Notes under the pieces: generated by a model | What the model was told of the DNA's origin: nothing | Seen by the model: the letters and a program-made list of their open reading frames with translations, nothing else | The model's database searches: none | Program-made: the position numbers and the translations under genes | Shown here: positions 36,801 through 43,978 of the stretch, one piece after another | How the letters are laid out: every line of letters begins with the position of its first letter | Numbering within the stretch: position 1 is the stretch's first letter | Source of the DNA: Phoronis australis | Lineage: Eukaryota > Phoronida > Phoronidae | Length of the DNA stretch: 62,000 nt | Assembly (NCBI GenBank): GCA_002633005.1 | Contig: NMRA01000254.1 | Span: 430,436-492,435, forward strand | Direction of reading: 5' to 3'

Positions 36801-37234
36801 GAGTCGGAAATTAAGAAATATGAGCGCCAAAATCAACTATGTTCCAATCTTCATAATCAAGAAAATTTAATTTCTGCTTGAATTTAAAAGACTGTCCAAA
36901 CTGGAGAATGTCTACTGAAGTAGAATGACGAGTTTAATTTTCAAAATTGTCTGGTTTTGAAGAACTTATGGCAAAATCCGTGAATGAAAATCACACAAAA
37001 AGTAAATTAAAGGGAAATTCCGTTGCTGGAAGATGTCACATCGAATTTTTCCTGCTTTTGGTTGCGGAAAAATATTGCCAATTTTTTAACGAAGATTGAT
37101 ATGACCGCCTGGTTCCTTTGTAGCTTGATCGCGATGAAGTTACTCACATTGGTGAAGAAGATGATGATGACTTGGAAGTTCTCGATGCAGATGACGAGCC
37201 CGACTTCTACTCTCAAGTCCACATGCCTATATAA
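9784..37234 (+). CDS. SLC4A2/3-like: Chloride/bicarbonate anion exchanger, AE2/AE3-like (whole gene, 23 coding exons)
   Basis: The product is predicted to be a plasma-membrane, electroneutral Cl-/HCO3- exchanger of the SLC4 AE group, which controls cell pH, chloride and volume. Joining the exons listed below gives one open frame of about 1348 residues; vertebrate AE2/AE3 have about 1230-1240. Residues 1-355 are a variable charged, Ser- and His-rich tail. About 385-760 is the band-3 cytoplasmic domain ([63 protein letters not shown]). The membrane domain runs from about 790 to 1310 ([30 protein letters not shown]). AE rather than Na+-bicarbonate cotransporter identity rests on [35 protein letters not shown] and the C-terminal LDADD. 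All junctions are GT-AG with matching phases, and I found no internal stop. The 5' end of the transcript is unknown. Confidence 0.95.
9811..10999 (+). other. AE intron 1
   Basis: It contains the MITE at 9901-10158. The rest shows no exon or structured repeat. Confidence 0.6.
9901..10158. mobile_element. MITE in AE intron 1
   Basis: Inverted ends CAGGGCTTGG and CCAAGCCCCC are flanked by a six-base direct repeat TTGCAT (9895-9900 and 10159-10164), consistent with a target duplication. The interior repeats TTTCCTCTT at least four times. There is no coding capacity. hAT-like ends are likely, but the superfamily is uncertain. Confidence 0.6.
11000..11219 (+). CDS. SLC4A2/3-like: AE exon 2
   Basis: Acceptor ACGTTCCAG, donor A|GTGAGC, phase 0 in and 1 out. 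It encodes a Ser-rich acidic stretch including [18 protein letters not shown] and HHIDEDDYE. This is N-terminal tail sequence that is poorly conserved in the family, so identity rests on frame continuity. Confidence 0.8.
11220..12006 (+). other. AE intron 2
   Basis: No repeat or extra exon recognised. Confidence 0.5.
12007..12140 (+). CDS. SLC4A2/3-like: AE exon 3
   Basis: Acceptor TTTTTCTCCATCAG, donor GGA|GTGAGT, phase 1 in and 0 out. It encodes a basic, His-rich segment with [12 protein letters not shown], resembling the IHHPL region of vertebrate AE2/AE3 tails. An in-frame stop follows if the donor is not used. Confidence 0.85.
12141..13127 (+). other. AE intron 3
   Basis: No exon or structured repeat recognised. 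A single CTCF-like 14-mer, CTGCCCTCTGGTGA, occurs at 12718-12731 (13 of 14 consensus positions). Confidence 0.45.
13128..13515 (+). CDS. SLC4A2/3-like: AE exon 4
   Basis: Acceptor TTTCCATTTCAG, donor ATAG|GTACTT, phase 0 in and 1 out. It encodes 129 residues of Pro/Ser/Ala-rich tail ([21 protein letters not shown]). It contains [14 protein letters not shown] and ends VKFHIG. The VxFxxG element resembles the segment before the His/Arg-rich block in other SLC4 proteins. Confidence 0.85.
14105..14213 (+). CDS. SLC4A2/3-like: AE exon 5
   Basis: Acceptor TCATCTACAG, phase 1 in. Two donors are possible: CACG|GTACAG after 14203 and GGAAA|GTGGGT after 14213. Only the second (phase 2 out) keeps exon 6 open in its conserved frame, so I chose it. 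It encodes an acidic Ser-rich tail segment. Confidence 0.7.
14485..14663 (+). CDS. SLC4A2/3-like: AE exon 6 (histidine cluster)
   Basis: Acceptor TTGTTGTTTGTAG, donor GCAA|GTAAGA, phase 2 in and 1 out. It encodes [19 protein letters not shown], then [20 protein letters not shown], which aligns with the RVPTDEIEAQTLATADL segment of AE2. The His run is unusually dense and could bind metal or sense pH, but this is inference. Confidence 0.88.
14664..16262 (+). other. AE intron 6
   Basis: It is dominated by the long hairpin at 15184-15612. Nothing else is recognised. Confidence 0.6.
15184..15612. mobile_element. Foldback-like hairpin element in AE intron 6
   Basis: Two arms of about 200 bp (15184-15386 and 15431-15612) are near-perfect inverted repeats around a loop of about 44 nt. 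The outer ends are CAAGGTACCTAAACTAC and its complement. Each arm is itself an array of roughly 20-bp units, CACGGACTCA(C/T)AAACA. Long inverted repeats made of short tandem units are the hallmark of foldback elements. The transcript would form a very long stem. Confidence 0.85.
16263..16598 (+). CDS. SLC4A2/3-like: AE exon 7 (cytoplasmic domain core)
   Basis: Acceptor GCCTTCCAG, donor CAAG|GTGAGT, phase 1 in and 1 out. It encodes [13 protein letters not shown], then [29 protein letters not shown] and [19 protein letters not shown], the signature of the SLC4 cytoplasmic domain. The match to AE2/AE3 is very strong. Confidence 0.97.
16645..16975 (+). repeat. Degenerate tandem copies of the exon 7 3' end and donor
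   Basis: Three to four decayed copies follow exon 7 at about 16645-16720, 16745-16828, 16834-16930 and 16938-16975. Each recalls the exon segment GAGGCTGAACGTTGGG..GTGGC(T/C)TCGCTGTCTTTCCA..TTGGAGTTGAG plus its GGTGAGTGA donor. Copy 1 has TAA just before the donor; the others have indels. They are pseudo-exon ends, not extra coding exons. Confidence 0.85.
17465..17600 (+). CDS. SLC4A2/3-like: AE exon 8
   Basis: Acceptor CCACTTGTTGTAG, donor ATAC|GTAAGT, phase 1 in and 2 out. It encodes [35 protein letters not shown], matching the cytoplasmic-domain stretch that ends LLLKHSHPSD in AE2. Confidence 0.95.
17970..18047 (+). CDS. SLC4A2/3-like: AE exon 9
   Basis: Acceptor CATCTTCCAG, donor GCAA|GTGAGC, phase 2 in and 2 out. 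It encodes [20 protein letters not shown], comparable to the RNISAGSLGSLLG region of AE2. Confidence 0.9.
18048..18843 (+). other. AE intron 9
   Basis: Nothing recognised apart from generic AT-rich sequence. Confidence 0.45.
18844..19012 (+). CDS. SLC4A2/3-like: AE exon 10 (linker)
   Basis: Acceptor CATTCCAG, donor AAG|GTAGAC, phase 2 in and 0 out. It encodes the Ser/Thr-rich variable linker of the cytoplasmic domain ([30 protein letters not shown]). Confidence 0.88.
19100..19290. repeat. GGTCGGC-rich block beside an assembly gap
   Basis: The motif GGTCGGC or GCCGACC occurs many times on both strands, with palindromes such as CCGACCGGTCGG. This fits a foldback-type array; the assembly breaks into N 44 bases later. 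Confidence 0.65.
19334..19776. other. Assembly gap (443 N)
   Basis: Unsequenced. It lies in AE intron 10. Exon 10 ends in phase 0 and exon 11 begins in phase 0, so no missing exon is required. Confidence 0.99.
19777..22451 (+). other. Remainder of AE intron 10
   Basis: No supported exon. Around 20610-20880 several loosely related segments share TTTATC(C/T)GGATAA-like motifs, possibly a very degenerate repeat. Confidence 0.4.
22452..22760 (+). CDS. SLC4A2/3-like: AE exon 11 (cytoplasmic domain)
   Basis: Acceptor CGCTTTTTCAG, donor ACG|GTAACT, phase 0 both ends. It encodes [49 protein letters not shown] and [13 protein letters not shown], all classic SLC4 blocks. The exon begins with ATG, so an alternative promoter could in principle start here; no evidence favours that. 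Confidence 0.97.
23040..23223 (+). CDS. SLC4A2/3-like: AE exon 12
   Basis: Acceptor AAACAAACAG (weak polypyrimidine tract), donor GAAG|GTAAGG, phase 0 in and 1 out. It encodes [35 protein letters not shown] and a very basic [14 protein letters not shown] helix that leads to the membrane domain. Confidence 0.95.
23904..23924 (+). CDS. SLC4A2/3-like: AE exon 13, candidate 21-nt microexon
   Basis: TTCTTTGGACGTCAG precedes and GTAAAG follows. The 21 nt preserve phase 1 in and 1 out and add AEQEKLR, continuing the charged helix of exon 12. Exon 12 can also join exon 14 directly in frame, so this could be an alternatively included microexon. Confidence 0.55.
24152..24659. mobile_element. hAT-like MITE in AE intron 13
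   Basis: Left end AAGGGCTCGAT and right end ATCGAGCCCTG are inverted repeats (CAGGGCTCGAT type). The interior is non-coding. No exact target duplication was found. Confidence 0.5.
24810..24903 (+). repeat. Two-copy 47-bp tandem repeat
   Basis: The unit TTATTTGACCATAATATATT.. ending GTCAACTCTC(T/C)GTG occurs twice in succession with only two or so differences, indicating a recent duplication. Confidence 0.9.
25818..26027 (+). CDS. SLC4A2/3-like: AE exon 14 (first membrane span)
   Basis: Acceptor TTTTCTGTCAAAAG, donor ATGG|GTAAGC, phase 1 in and 1 out. It encodes [36 protein letters not shown] and [20 protein letters not shown]. This is the entry into the membrane domain and is diagnostic of the AE subgroup. 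Confidence 0.97.
26028..28002 (+). other. AE intron 14
   Basis: It contains the MITE at 26169-26816. Nothing else is recognised. Confidence 0.55.
26169..26816. mobile_element. hAT-like MITE in AE intron 14
   Basis: Terminal inverted repeat CAGTGCTTGA / TCAAGCACTG. Subterminal regions are rich in AGGTCGCC and AGGTGACC motifs in both orientations (about 26213-26280 and 26755-26800). It is about 648 bp and non-coding. Confidence 0.7.
28003..28151 (+). CDS. SLC4A2/3-like: AE exon 15
   Basis: Acceptor TCTTTCTTCCAG, donor AAG|GTTTGT, phase 1 in and 0 out. It encodes [35 protein letters not shown] and [10 protein letters not shown], covering the next membrane segments including the QPLxIxGxxGP motif. 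Confidence 0.96.
28152..28851 (+). other. AE intron 15
   Basis: Most of this intron, with the acceptor and the first bases of exon 16, recurs as a diverged copy at about 46383-47016 inside the kinase gene. Confidence 0.7.
28852..29046 (+). CDS. SLC4A2/3-like: AE exon 16
   Basis: Acceptor GGTTGTTTCAG, donor GGT|GTAAGT, phase 0 both ends. It encodes [40 protein letters not shown] and [16 protein letters not shown]. It is strikingly GC-richer than the flanking introns. Confidence 0.97.
29138..30565 (+). repeat. Tandem element with a CTCF-like motif in each subunit (AE intron 16)
   Basis: The element is bounded by TGCGCCCACATAT and ATTCGTGGGCGCA, a short inverted repeat. Inside are about nine subunits of about 140 bp, grouped in higher-order units of about 420 bp. 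Each carries (T)GCGCC(A/T)CCTAGTGGC and related text such as CATGAAATTTGGC and CTCTGTATCTT. The 14-mers begin at 29293, 29439, 29573, 29715, 29852, 30010, 30149, 30294, 30421 and 30489. No gene is encoded. Confidence 0.85.
30566..31309 (+). other. Remainder of AE intron 16
   Basis: Nothing recognised. Confidence 0.4.
31310..31543 (+). CDS. SLC4A2/3-like: AE exon 17 (glycosylated extracellular loop)
   Basis: Acceptor TCATATTATAG, donor ACG|GTGTGT, phase 0 both ends. It encodes a loop with four N-glycosylation sequons (NNS, NTT, NTT, NAT) and two cysteines, then [20 protein letters not shown]. Loop position and the [10 protein letters not shown] span match AE2/AE3. Confidence 0.96.
31544..32047 (+). 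other. AE intron 17
   Basis: No repeat or exon recognised. Confidence 0.45.
32048..32137 (+). CDS. SLC4A2/3-like: AE exon 18
   Basis: Acceptor GTCATTCCAG, donor CAG|GTATGT, phase 0 both ends. It encodes [20 protein letters not shown], corresponding to the GDFGVPIAILIMVLVDY span of AE2. Confidence 0.96.
32138..32614 (+). other. AE intron 18
   Basis: No repeat or exon recognised. Confidence 0.45.
32615..32784 (+). CDS. SLC4A2/3-like: AE exon 19 (transport-site glutamate)
   Basis: Acceptor CCATTTCCAG, donor CCGG|GTAGGT, phase 0 in and 2 out. It encodes [17 protein letters not shown] and [20 protein letters not shown]. The glutamate of METQIT corresponds to the conserved AE1 Glu681-type residue of the anion transport site (family knowledge). 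Confidence 0.96.
32785..33513 (+). other. AE intron 19
   Basis: No repeat or exon recognised. Confidence 0.45.
33514..33767 (+). CDS. SLC4A2/3-like: AE exon 20
   Basis: Acceptor CAAACAAATTACAG, donor GTTG|GTAAGT, phase 2 in and 1 out. It encodes [61 protein letters not shown] and EQRVT are hallmark SLC4 motifs. Confidence 0.97.
33768..34164 (+). other. AE intron 20
   Basis: No repeat or exon recognised. Confidence 0.45.
34165..34334 (+). CDS. SLC4A2/3-like: AE exon 21
   Basis: Acceptor ATTGTTTACAG, donor CGA|GTAAGT, phase 1 in and 0 out. It encodes [39 protein letters not shown] and LGFVRR, matching the VLFGIFLYMGVTSLNGIQ block of AE2. Confidence 0.97.
34343..34650 (+). repeat. Degenerate tandem copies of the exon 21 3' half
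   Basis: Three decayed copies start at 34343, 34463 and 34554. Landmarks are ATGGG(C/T)GTGGCTT, (G/A)AGTG(G/A)C(A/G)TTCAGCTG, GATGCC(T/C)ATCAAACA and, at 34544-34549, a GAGTAAG donor-like string. Stops and indels in all copies rule out extra coding exons. Confidence 0.82.
34651..35245 (+). other. Remainder of AE intron 21
   Basis: Nothing recognised. Confidence 0.4.
35246..35419 (+). CDS. SLC4A2/3-like: AE exon 22 (last membrane spans)
   Basis: Acceptor GCTCATTTCAG, donor GAG|GTGAGT, phase 0 both ends. It encodes [40 protein letters not shown] and IFTKLELDE. It is nearly collinear with the AE2 stretch beginning VRTLRMHLFTALQLLCLALL. Confidence 0.97.
35420..37123 (+). other. AE intron 22
   Basis: It holds a pogo/Tigger-like MITE fragment at about 36555-36670 (CAGTAAAAATTCTC.., reverse orientation to the element at 38706). 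Otherwise nothing is recognised. Confidence 0.5.
37124..37234 (+). CDS. SLC4A2/3-like: AE exon 23 (C-terminus, stop)
   Basis: Acceptor GGTTCCTTTGTAG, phase 0 in, stop TAA at 37232-37234. It encodes a very acidic tail ([20 protein letters not shown]) ending in SQVHMPI. LDADD equals the motif proposed to bind carbonic anhydrase II in vertebrate AE1, and the hydrophobic-MP(V/I) end recalls the MPMPV terminus of AE2. Confidence 0.95.
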   Translation, partial: LDRDEVTHIGEEDDDDLEVLDADDEPDFYSQVHMPI

Positions 37235-38705
37235 TTTATTTGAGACATTAGGTGATTTTGCTCTGCAGTTGGCTCACTGAGGTTTTATTTACACCTGTCA
37301 GTCTGCAGACTTCAAAAACTGAGTACTGAAAATTTTTCGATCATGTCTGTGATCGTGTCTGTGATGATGAAATTTAATGAAAGAATTTGTCAGTGGGAGT
37401 TCATGCAGTCTAAAAGTAGGAACAACATCCTTCTCTTAAATGAAAAAGTTGTAAACAATTCACTTTTTACTTTTTTCCAAATGGCTTTTGTCTCTCAAAA
37501 GAGGCCAACCTGAATCATGGCGTTTGTACCATGAAGATTCTATGGGCATTTTGTATTTTTTACGCTGTTTTATGTGAGAACACCGTGTGTTGACCTGGTC
37601 TGTGTCTCTCAAATGTAGTCTTGTGGCACCTGTTGGTTTTAGCTAGTCAGTTGGGTGGTATTTTTCTCCGAGTGCGATTGGTTTGTAGACTTGTGATATG
37701 TTGTTGTCATTTGTTGTGGTTTCTTGGTCACAGGGTCGTTCATGAACCACCAACGATATTTTGCTGAGTTTGTTATGTCATGCACTTGATTAGTCTGAGC
37801 ACAGGGGTGTATCTTTGGAAATGACCCTCTGACATAAGCAACGTATAATTAGTGTAGAATGTGATTTGCATCTTCGTGAAGATGAGCAAAGTAGGGCTTA
37901 GTGTGAGCATAATTTTTCATATACTGTGTGCTATTTTCTAGTTGTCATTCATAGCTTGCTTAATAACCTGTTATGTGTTCATGATAACTACGAAACATGG
38001 ACTTCTTTTCATGGTGATCCTCAGAAGGTGCCTCAGCTTGAACAGCTATAAAACAGTTATGCCTTAGCTGCATTGTTCAATGTAATATTACATGTTCGCC
38101 CCTAAGACCATACTTCATATAGTGTTAATTGGGGATTACAAAATTCTATTGGCAAAGCTTAATTTTTAACTTATTTGAGAAATCGATGATCATCTGGCCC
38201 AACCAGAGGTTATCTAAAATAATTGCTTAAAGCAAGTTCTATGTGATATGTTACAAGTTGATATGTTTACTCATGGAGTAAGAAGTGAATTAATTGCTCA
38301 AATGTTCAATGTTCTACTTGAGAATACTTGGGGTTAACACTTGTCTTTTAGTTAGTAAACATATGGGGTTGCTCCAATGAAAATTCCACATATTTAAAGA
38401 ATGATTCTTCTTTTATTTTTTTCATGAAGTTCACTGTTTTGATAATTATGTGTAAAACAATGCATTTGGCATTGAAAAGTATGCATGGTTTGTGAGAAAT
38501 AAGAAAATTTATCAAAGAAATGTCCCTTTAAAGGTTAGGCCCAATGTTAAACATCGTTAAATTATGATTTGGAAAGTTGATTACTTGTATGTAATGGGCA
38601 CACCTCTTCACACCAAGGCACCAACTCACCAGCAGTGTGTACTGTCAATGCACAAAGTAGTGATTTTCAGCAGCTGTCATCAAAAACAGACAACAAATTT
38701 GATTA
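37235..38705 (+). other. AE 3' region, no coding signal
   Basis: Probable 3' untranslated or intergenic sequence. I could not identify the cleavage site. Confidence 0.4.
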
Positions 38706-39002
38706 CAGTAAAAATTCTCTAATTTTGGGCAGTCTCTAGAATTTGGTATGTGTAAACTCACGTAAAAATTGAATTTTCTTAATTCTGGAATTTGGGACAA
38801 GGGCGATTTTAGCGTTCACCATCTTTCTCAAATTTCAGACAGTGTGTTTTTGTTACACAAACTTAAGGGGATAATTTTGCCATTTTTCAGGTCATTCTTG
38901 AATTTTGGGCAGCCATTGTTGCCTATTTCTAGAATTCGAGACAAGCTCCTACGTAAAGCAAAATAATTATTTTTTGCTGCCCAAATTGAAGAAGTTTTAC
39001 CG
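38706..39002. mobile_element. Pogo/Tigger-like MITE, intact ends
   Basis: It is flanked by TA on both sides, with inverted ends CAGTAAAAATTCTCTAATTT and AAATTGAAGAAGTTTTACCG. Long, diverged inverted repeats cover much of the 297 bp. CAGTAAAA ends with TA target sites are typical of pogo-type Tc1/mariner elements. No transposase is present. Confidence 0.75.
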
Positions 39003-39071
39003 TAGTCCATGTGTGTTTGTGGCAGCAGTGGCTACTGGCTGGCTATATCCATTTTTGAGACATCTCTTTGA

Positions 39072-39225
39072 AGTGGCGGATGTAGAAGGGGGCGATGGGC
39101 CCCCTAAAACTCTCCCAGATTCCATTTGGCAGTTCGGGGCCGAATGTCTGACAGGCAAAATCCTGGCTAAAACTCTTCCCTGCCCCCCCCTCCCCTCCTA
39201 ACTAAAAATCCTGGATCTGCCCCTG
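39072..39225 (+). mobile_element. hAT-like MITE, copy 2
   Basis: Ends AAGTGGCGGATG and GGATCTGCCCCTG, with CTCCCAGATTCCATTTGGCA inside, as in copies 1 and 3. Confidence 0.65.
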
Positions 39226-40526
39226 CTTTGTTAGCTTAAGCTTGGCATCAAAAAGGCTACCCTATGGGATTGTGTTCAGCTTTGTCCGTATCTGATGTCA
39301 GCAGCTTGTGTGGTTGAACTAGCGTGCTGAGATGATACGAGCAGAGGGTTGGCGGATGCACAAGTTGTATGAACTTATTCATTGCTTGGAGAAGTTGGGA
39401 TGGATTGATACCTTTAAATATGTGAGCTTTAATCATTTGTTCATTTGTTACTCCGCTCATTACAGAAATTGTTTCTGTAAAGTGTCCTTTGTGTGGTCTT
39501 AACATGTGCAGTGTGTCGCAGTATACATGTATGACACACTGGATCAGTACGCCTTATGTCATCAGACAGTAAGGCTTGTGATCCATGCTCGTCTCTGTCA
39601 GACAGAGACTGTGCTTTGTTGTTGCCTAATTAGAATTTGTTTTCAAATGAAGTTTATTTTCAAAATTAATGTGACATTTCTTGGTGATGTAGTCTTCTGA
39701 AAGGGAGCACGTCATGTTAAGCATTGCACTGTTAATTAATTCTTGCCTGTTGATCAATCTCTGACAATTTTAATGAAATTTAATTCTTTTTGTAAGTTCT
39801 GAGTTTCTTGTTGTTGACTTGTTAAATTATGTCAAAAAAAGATTGCTGTCATGTAGTATCTTATTAGGTTTACCATATTTCTGAACTCTTGCTGTTGCTA
39901 TTTTTTTTTTAAAAATACCGTTGCAATGTGTTCCTTTTGTAGTTGTTCTGTATTTTTATTTGACTTGCTTTGGTGATATCTGCAAATGCTGCATTTCTGC
40001 AGTTGTCCTCTATTTATTTGTATCCTACTAACAAATAGTGTCACAAGGTCAAACCATTATGTTCACAACTTTACAGCCTCAGTTGAAGTAGGAACAACAT
40101 GTGTTGTTTTCACGAATTTTATTGGGCAAAAAATTCCAGAAACGTGTTGCCTTTATGTAGAGCCCTATTCACGTTTTGACTTGATAGTAAATTATTATAT
40201 TTGTGAGAAGATTGGAAGATTTTTGTTCGTGTGGTATATGATCCCATCTCTCCAGCTTGTGTTCTAAAACTTAGTTCTTCAAGACTCCACCTTTCTATTT
40301 TTGGTGTTTTTATAAAACATGTGTGCCAGTGCACACTAGTTGCTACTTGTAAAATGTTCTACTTATAGCATAATAGACGCTGTTTAAATTTTAGGATAAT
40401 ATTAAAGAAGACAATTATTATGAATTTGATCATGGCTGTGATGTTAAACGTTTTGCTTTATACGTCGTTTCGGTATTGTAGTGCAACTGGTGTGCTAATT
40501 TTCACTTTTTTCTATTTGCTTTGCAG
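39226..40526 (+). other. No coding signal
   Basis: AT-rich sequence with no supported gene or repeat. Confidence 0.4.
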
Positions 40527-40559
40527 AAAATGATAGGAACTTTTCGCAGTGTCGTGTGA
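40527..40559 (+). CDS. Candidate alternative last exon of AE
   Basis: A strong acceptor (TTTTTCTATTTGCTTTGCAG) is followed, in the phase 0 expected after exon 22, by ten codons (KMIGTFRSVV) and TGA. AATAAA follows at 41070-41075. If used in place of exon 23 it would replace the acidic tail by one ending SVV, which fits a class I PDZ ligand. It could equally be chance or a 3' UTR intron boundary. Confidence 0.3.
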   Translation, partial: KMIGTFRSVV

Positions 40560-41069
40560 TGACATCTACATTGGAACAAACCAGACTAATTGTATCACAA
40601 AACTTTCTCGAAATGTTTTTATGGAGAAAAGTCACGACAAATGTCACGTGTCTGCCTTGTTCTATGCAAGGCAAAAGTATTCATTCAGACAGAATGACCA
40701 CGAATTCCCCGTCAGTCATGACGACTGAGCAGAAGTGGAATTCATCTTCAGAGTACATGTAGTCTTCACTTGTGACCAGGAATTTTGCAGCCACAATGGG
40801 TATTACCAGTAATTTTTGCTGTTAACAAAATTAGCCGTCATGACGGCCAAACGGTATTTTGTCTATTTACATTTGGCGTGTACTGTGTGATTTCCGTATT
40901 CGTATGTTTTGTGATGAAATTTGTGCCACACAGAGCTTTCTCTACAATTGATTTACATTATGTTTGTTTGAAAGAGTTTATAACGTCATGTTGATTGGTT
41001 AACTGGTTGACTGTTTAATGTGATATCAACGGCTATGCTATCGTGTTCTCCTTTGAATTTGATAATCAC

Positions 41070-41075
41070 AATAAA
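41070..41075 (+). terminator. Candidate polyadenylation signal
   Basis: AATAAA in the sense strand, between the candidate alternative last exon and the TTAA-flanked transposon. Common by chance in AT-rich DNA. Confidence 0.3.
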
Positions 41076-41448
41076 CAAAACTACAAACATGCGCAATTTA
41101 GTACAAACAGGACTTCACTTTCACTACTGTTGGCATCGAGGTGTATTTATTCATTGCACGCCACCTTTGACACTTGATTCTATAGTACATTAACCGCCAA
41201 CTATATTGGCCAAAGCCGTGACCAACACCGTTGGCCGTGAAGTTGGTATTCACAAGCAACGCCTCAGTGTGACTCACGATTTTACTCGCTGTAGGTAAGT
41301 CATCTGCTCACTAACTCCAAATTGGCTCCTCGCCTGGGAATTCAATAAGAAAATTGTTGTGAAAGTGTTGTCTGCAACCCATGAGTTCACCTGTTGTGTA
41401 ATGAGGAAACTGACAAAAGTCATCCATAAGGAGACGTATGTGCTTTAA

Positions 41449-42784
41449 AGGCGATGGCAACCTTTTTCATGTCATTTTTAGCAAAAATAAGGTTCGTTGA
41501 TTATCCCAGACATATTTTTCACTTATTTACTGCTTTTCGTAATTTAATTAATTACTCGTCGTCTACCTCGGAAGTGACGTTTTGGGAGGCAAGAATTTTG
41601 CGCCAATTTCTTTTCATATAGTCTGACTGTGAGAGCAGTCGAGTCAGTCATTGTTTTACCTCTGTTGTGATAAGTTCGGTCGTCGTTTGCTTTTGCTTAC
41701 GAGTCAGTCAACATGCCACGCTATTGCTGCGTACTGGGGTGTACCCATTATCGTCTCACGTACAGACTAGGAAGAACTGTCCCACTTGCTCGAGTGTCCC
41801 GCGACACACTCCCACTGGAGGGTGATCTGAGCACCGAAACTGCTTACATCCCTCCGTGTGACTCCCTCGTCACACACCTGGCACCTTCCAAGTAGCTCTA
41901 ATACAAGTCCACAATAAACTTATCAAACTTAGGCTCACCGATCTATTCATTGGATGACGAAATGTCCTCTTCACTGGGTGTCGAACTGGGCCTGTATTCA
42001 CTCCCACTACTCAACATCGCTGCAGGGCTGCTCACAGGCTCTGCCGGGGCTAGAGACAACAACACAGGACAAATCACTGCTAGTTCCCGGAATTGCACAC
42101 AATGGGGTACGTTCGGAGGCACGCGGGGTGACAGTAGATGAAGTGCCTTCAGTCACTGTATATAGTGGCCACAGCTCGCGAGGCTTCTCGCTTCAAAAAC
42201 GTACTTCTCGGGGATGGCGACGGGGCACTGCCGGGAATCAACAGCGACGGTATGGTACCCTTCTTCAGGCGTTGTTTCGCAGGAACCTTCATCAATTCAG
42301 CGTATATATCTCTGTCGTAAACTGACTGCAGAAAATGCTTGCCACACACTCGGTAATCCTCCTGCTTTGTACTTTGCGTGGACGGGTAGCGCTGCGTTCT
42401 TCACATGAACGAGCTAGTCAAGTACGGCGAAGTGTGTCATCCTTCAGAAAGCGACGCAAGGTACCCAAAGCCCATGTGAGACTATAATGAGTACATACCG
42501 GCACGCAGCAACAGCGTGGTATGTTGACTGACTTGTAAACAAAAGCAAACGACGACCGAACTTATCACAACCGAGGTAGAACAATGACTGACTCGACAGC
42601 TCTCACAGACTATAATGAAAAGAAATAGGCGCGAAACCCTTGCCTCCCAAAACGTCACTTCCGGAGTAGAGGACGAGAAATTAATCAAATTACGAAAAGC
42701 TGTAATTAAGTGAAAAATGTCTCTGGGATAATCAACGAACCTTATTTTTGCTAAAAGTGACATGAAAAAAGGTTGCCTTCGCCT
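41449..42784 (+). mobile_element. TTAA-flanked element with about 300-bp inverted repeats (Kolobok-like)
   Basis: It is bounded by TTAA at 41445-41448 and 42785-42788. The ends AGGCGATGGCAACC and GGTTGCCTTCGCCT begin inverted repeats of about 300 bp (41449 to about 41757, and about 42475 to 42784) that are roughly 85-90% identical by eye. The repeats reach into the start of a frame beginning MPRYCCVLGCTHY at 41713, which resembles the opening C-x(4)-C of THAP domains. TTAA targets plus THAP proteins characterise Kolobok transposons; piggyBac shares TTAA but has different ends. No catalytic domain is visible, so the element is non-autonomous or collapsed. Confidence 0.75.
41713..41895 (+). pseudogene. 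THAP-like N-terminal fragment in the transposon
   Basis: Sixty codons start MPRYCCVLGC, then lose similarity and end at TAG. A full THAP domain (C2CH with AVPTIF-like end) is not present. The start codon region is mirrored, as a degenerate copy, in the right inverted repeat (about 42475-42520 on the - strand). Confidence 0.4.
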
Positions 42785-42788
42785 TTAA

Positions 42789-43978
42789 CATGTCACTGAA
42801 ACTAAACACTTGCCTAGTATGGTTGACAGCGTCTGCAGTTATTGTTCAGAACTATTTCTGGTCATTTGGAGCATTACGGTAGTACAACCGTGGTCTATGA
42901 ATTTATCTCCACCAACAGAGCAATGGTTTCGTCTGGTGCCGGTTCGAGTCCGCGATGCGGATGATCTCAGAAAACCACTTTTCTGATAGATTTGCACTAC
43001 GTAAAATAAACTTACGCCGTTGTTACTGATGATACTGTCTCGTGAAAATTGTCGGTCGAGCCACTTAATTGTCATATGCTTAAAGGTTCGCGTACTAGTT
43101 TTGATTTCTAGCCTAGTTTTATGGAAAGATAGATTCTGCGACAGTCTTCTCCGAAAAGCTCGTAAATTACTACGTGCTTTTCATTCTGTGGAGATAAAGT
43201 TCATTTTTGCAACAGTTTTTCACTCGAAGCTGCTAGTCCAGAGATCGTGGGAGTTGACCTCAAACTGATACGGAGGAGAAATTGGTCACCAGCTAAGGGA
43301 GGCATGGCAACCAAATTGGGGGTTCTAATAACAACCATTGTTGAGACATTTATTGCTATGCTAGCTATTACCTTTCCTATTCATTAGCTCCGATCTACGT
43401 CAATACAAAGAGCGTGCTGAAAAGGCATCCTAAAAGTTGTCTAGGGCTAAGTGAATCTGAGCGGTGACCAGTGGAAGCGAGAAATTCTCTATACATGAAT
43501 GATGAATTAAATGTCAAGTCATTATGTAGTACTTTCTGTTGATCATTTCCTGTGGTAAACCTGCAAATACAATATTTGGATATCTAACTTTTGATTTCCT
43601 AATTTTAAAACCAAAAGCAGTATGCCTCGGCAAATTTTAAAATCTTTCTCAACACACGTATTCGTGTTCTTAGACGCATGTCAATTTCGTGTTATACTGG
43701 GACGATGACTGTAACGTAGCAAGCTATATCACTTGGTATTAAGGAGGATTGCGGTGTTCAATGTGCATCACAAATTTTAAGCTTTTGTTCAGGAAACAGC
43801 GAACCTGACGTCATTGAAAATTAAAAACGAAAACACAACATTATAACATTATTAATATCAAGTTACTCGCGATAAAAAAATAATTAATTTCAATTCTACC
43901 AAACGATGCCCTTTCAACATGAGAACAGGTCAATTGTTTGAAGATAATACAGATTAGGTGTCTAGTGTACTTGTACTG
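42789..43978. other. Intergenic between convergent genes
   Basis: No coding exon. At 42940-42985 a tRNA T-arm-like string (GGTTCGAGTCC) precedes GATGATCTCAGAAA, a combination also seen in the MITE at 45201-45529. Confidence 0.45.

Noticed and set aside
42482-42763. 93-codon frame on the - strand
   Set aside because: It is the reverse strand of the transposon right inverted repeat; no independent coding evidence.
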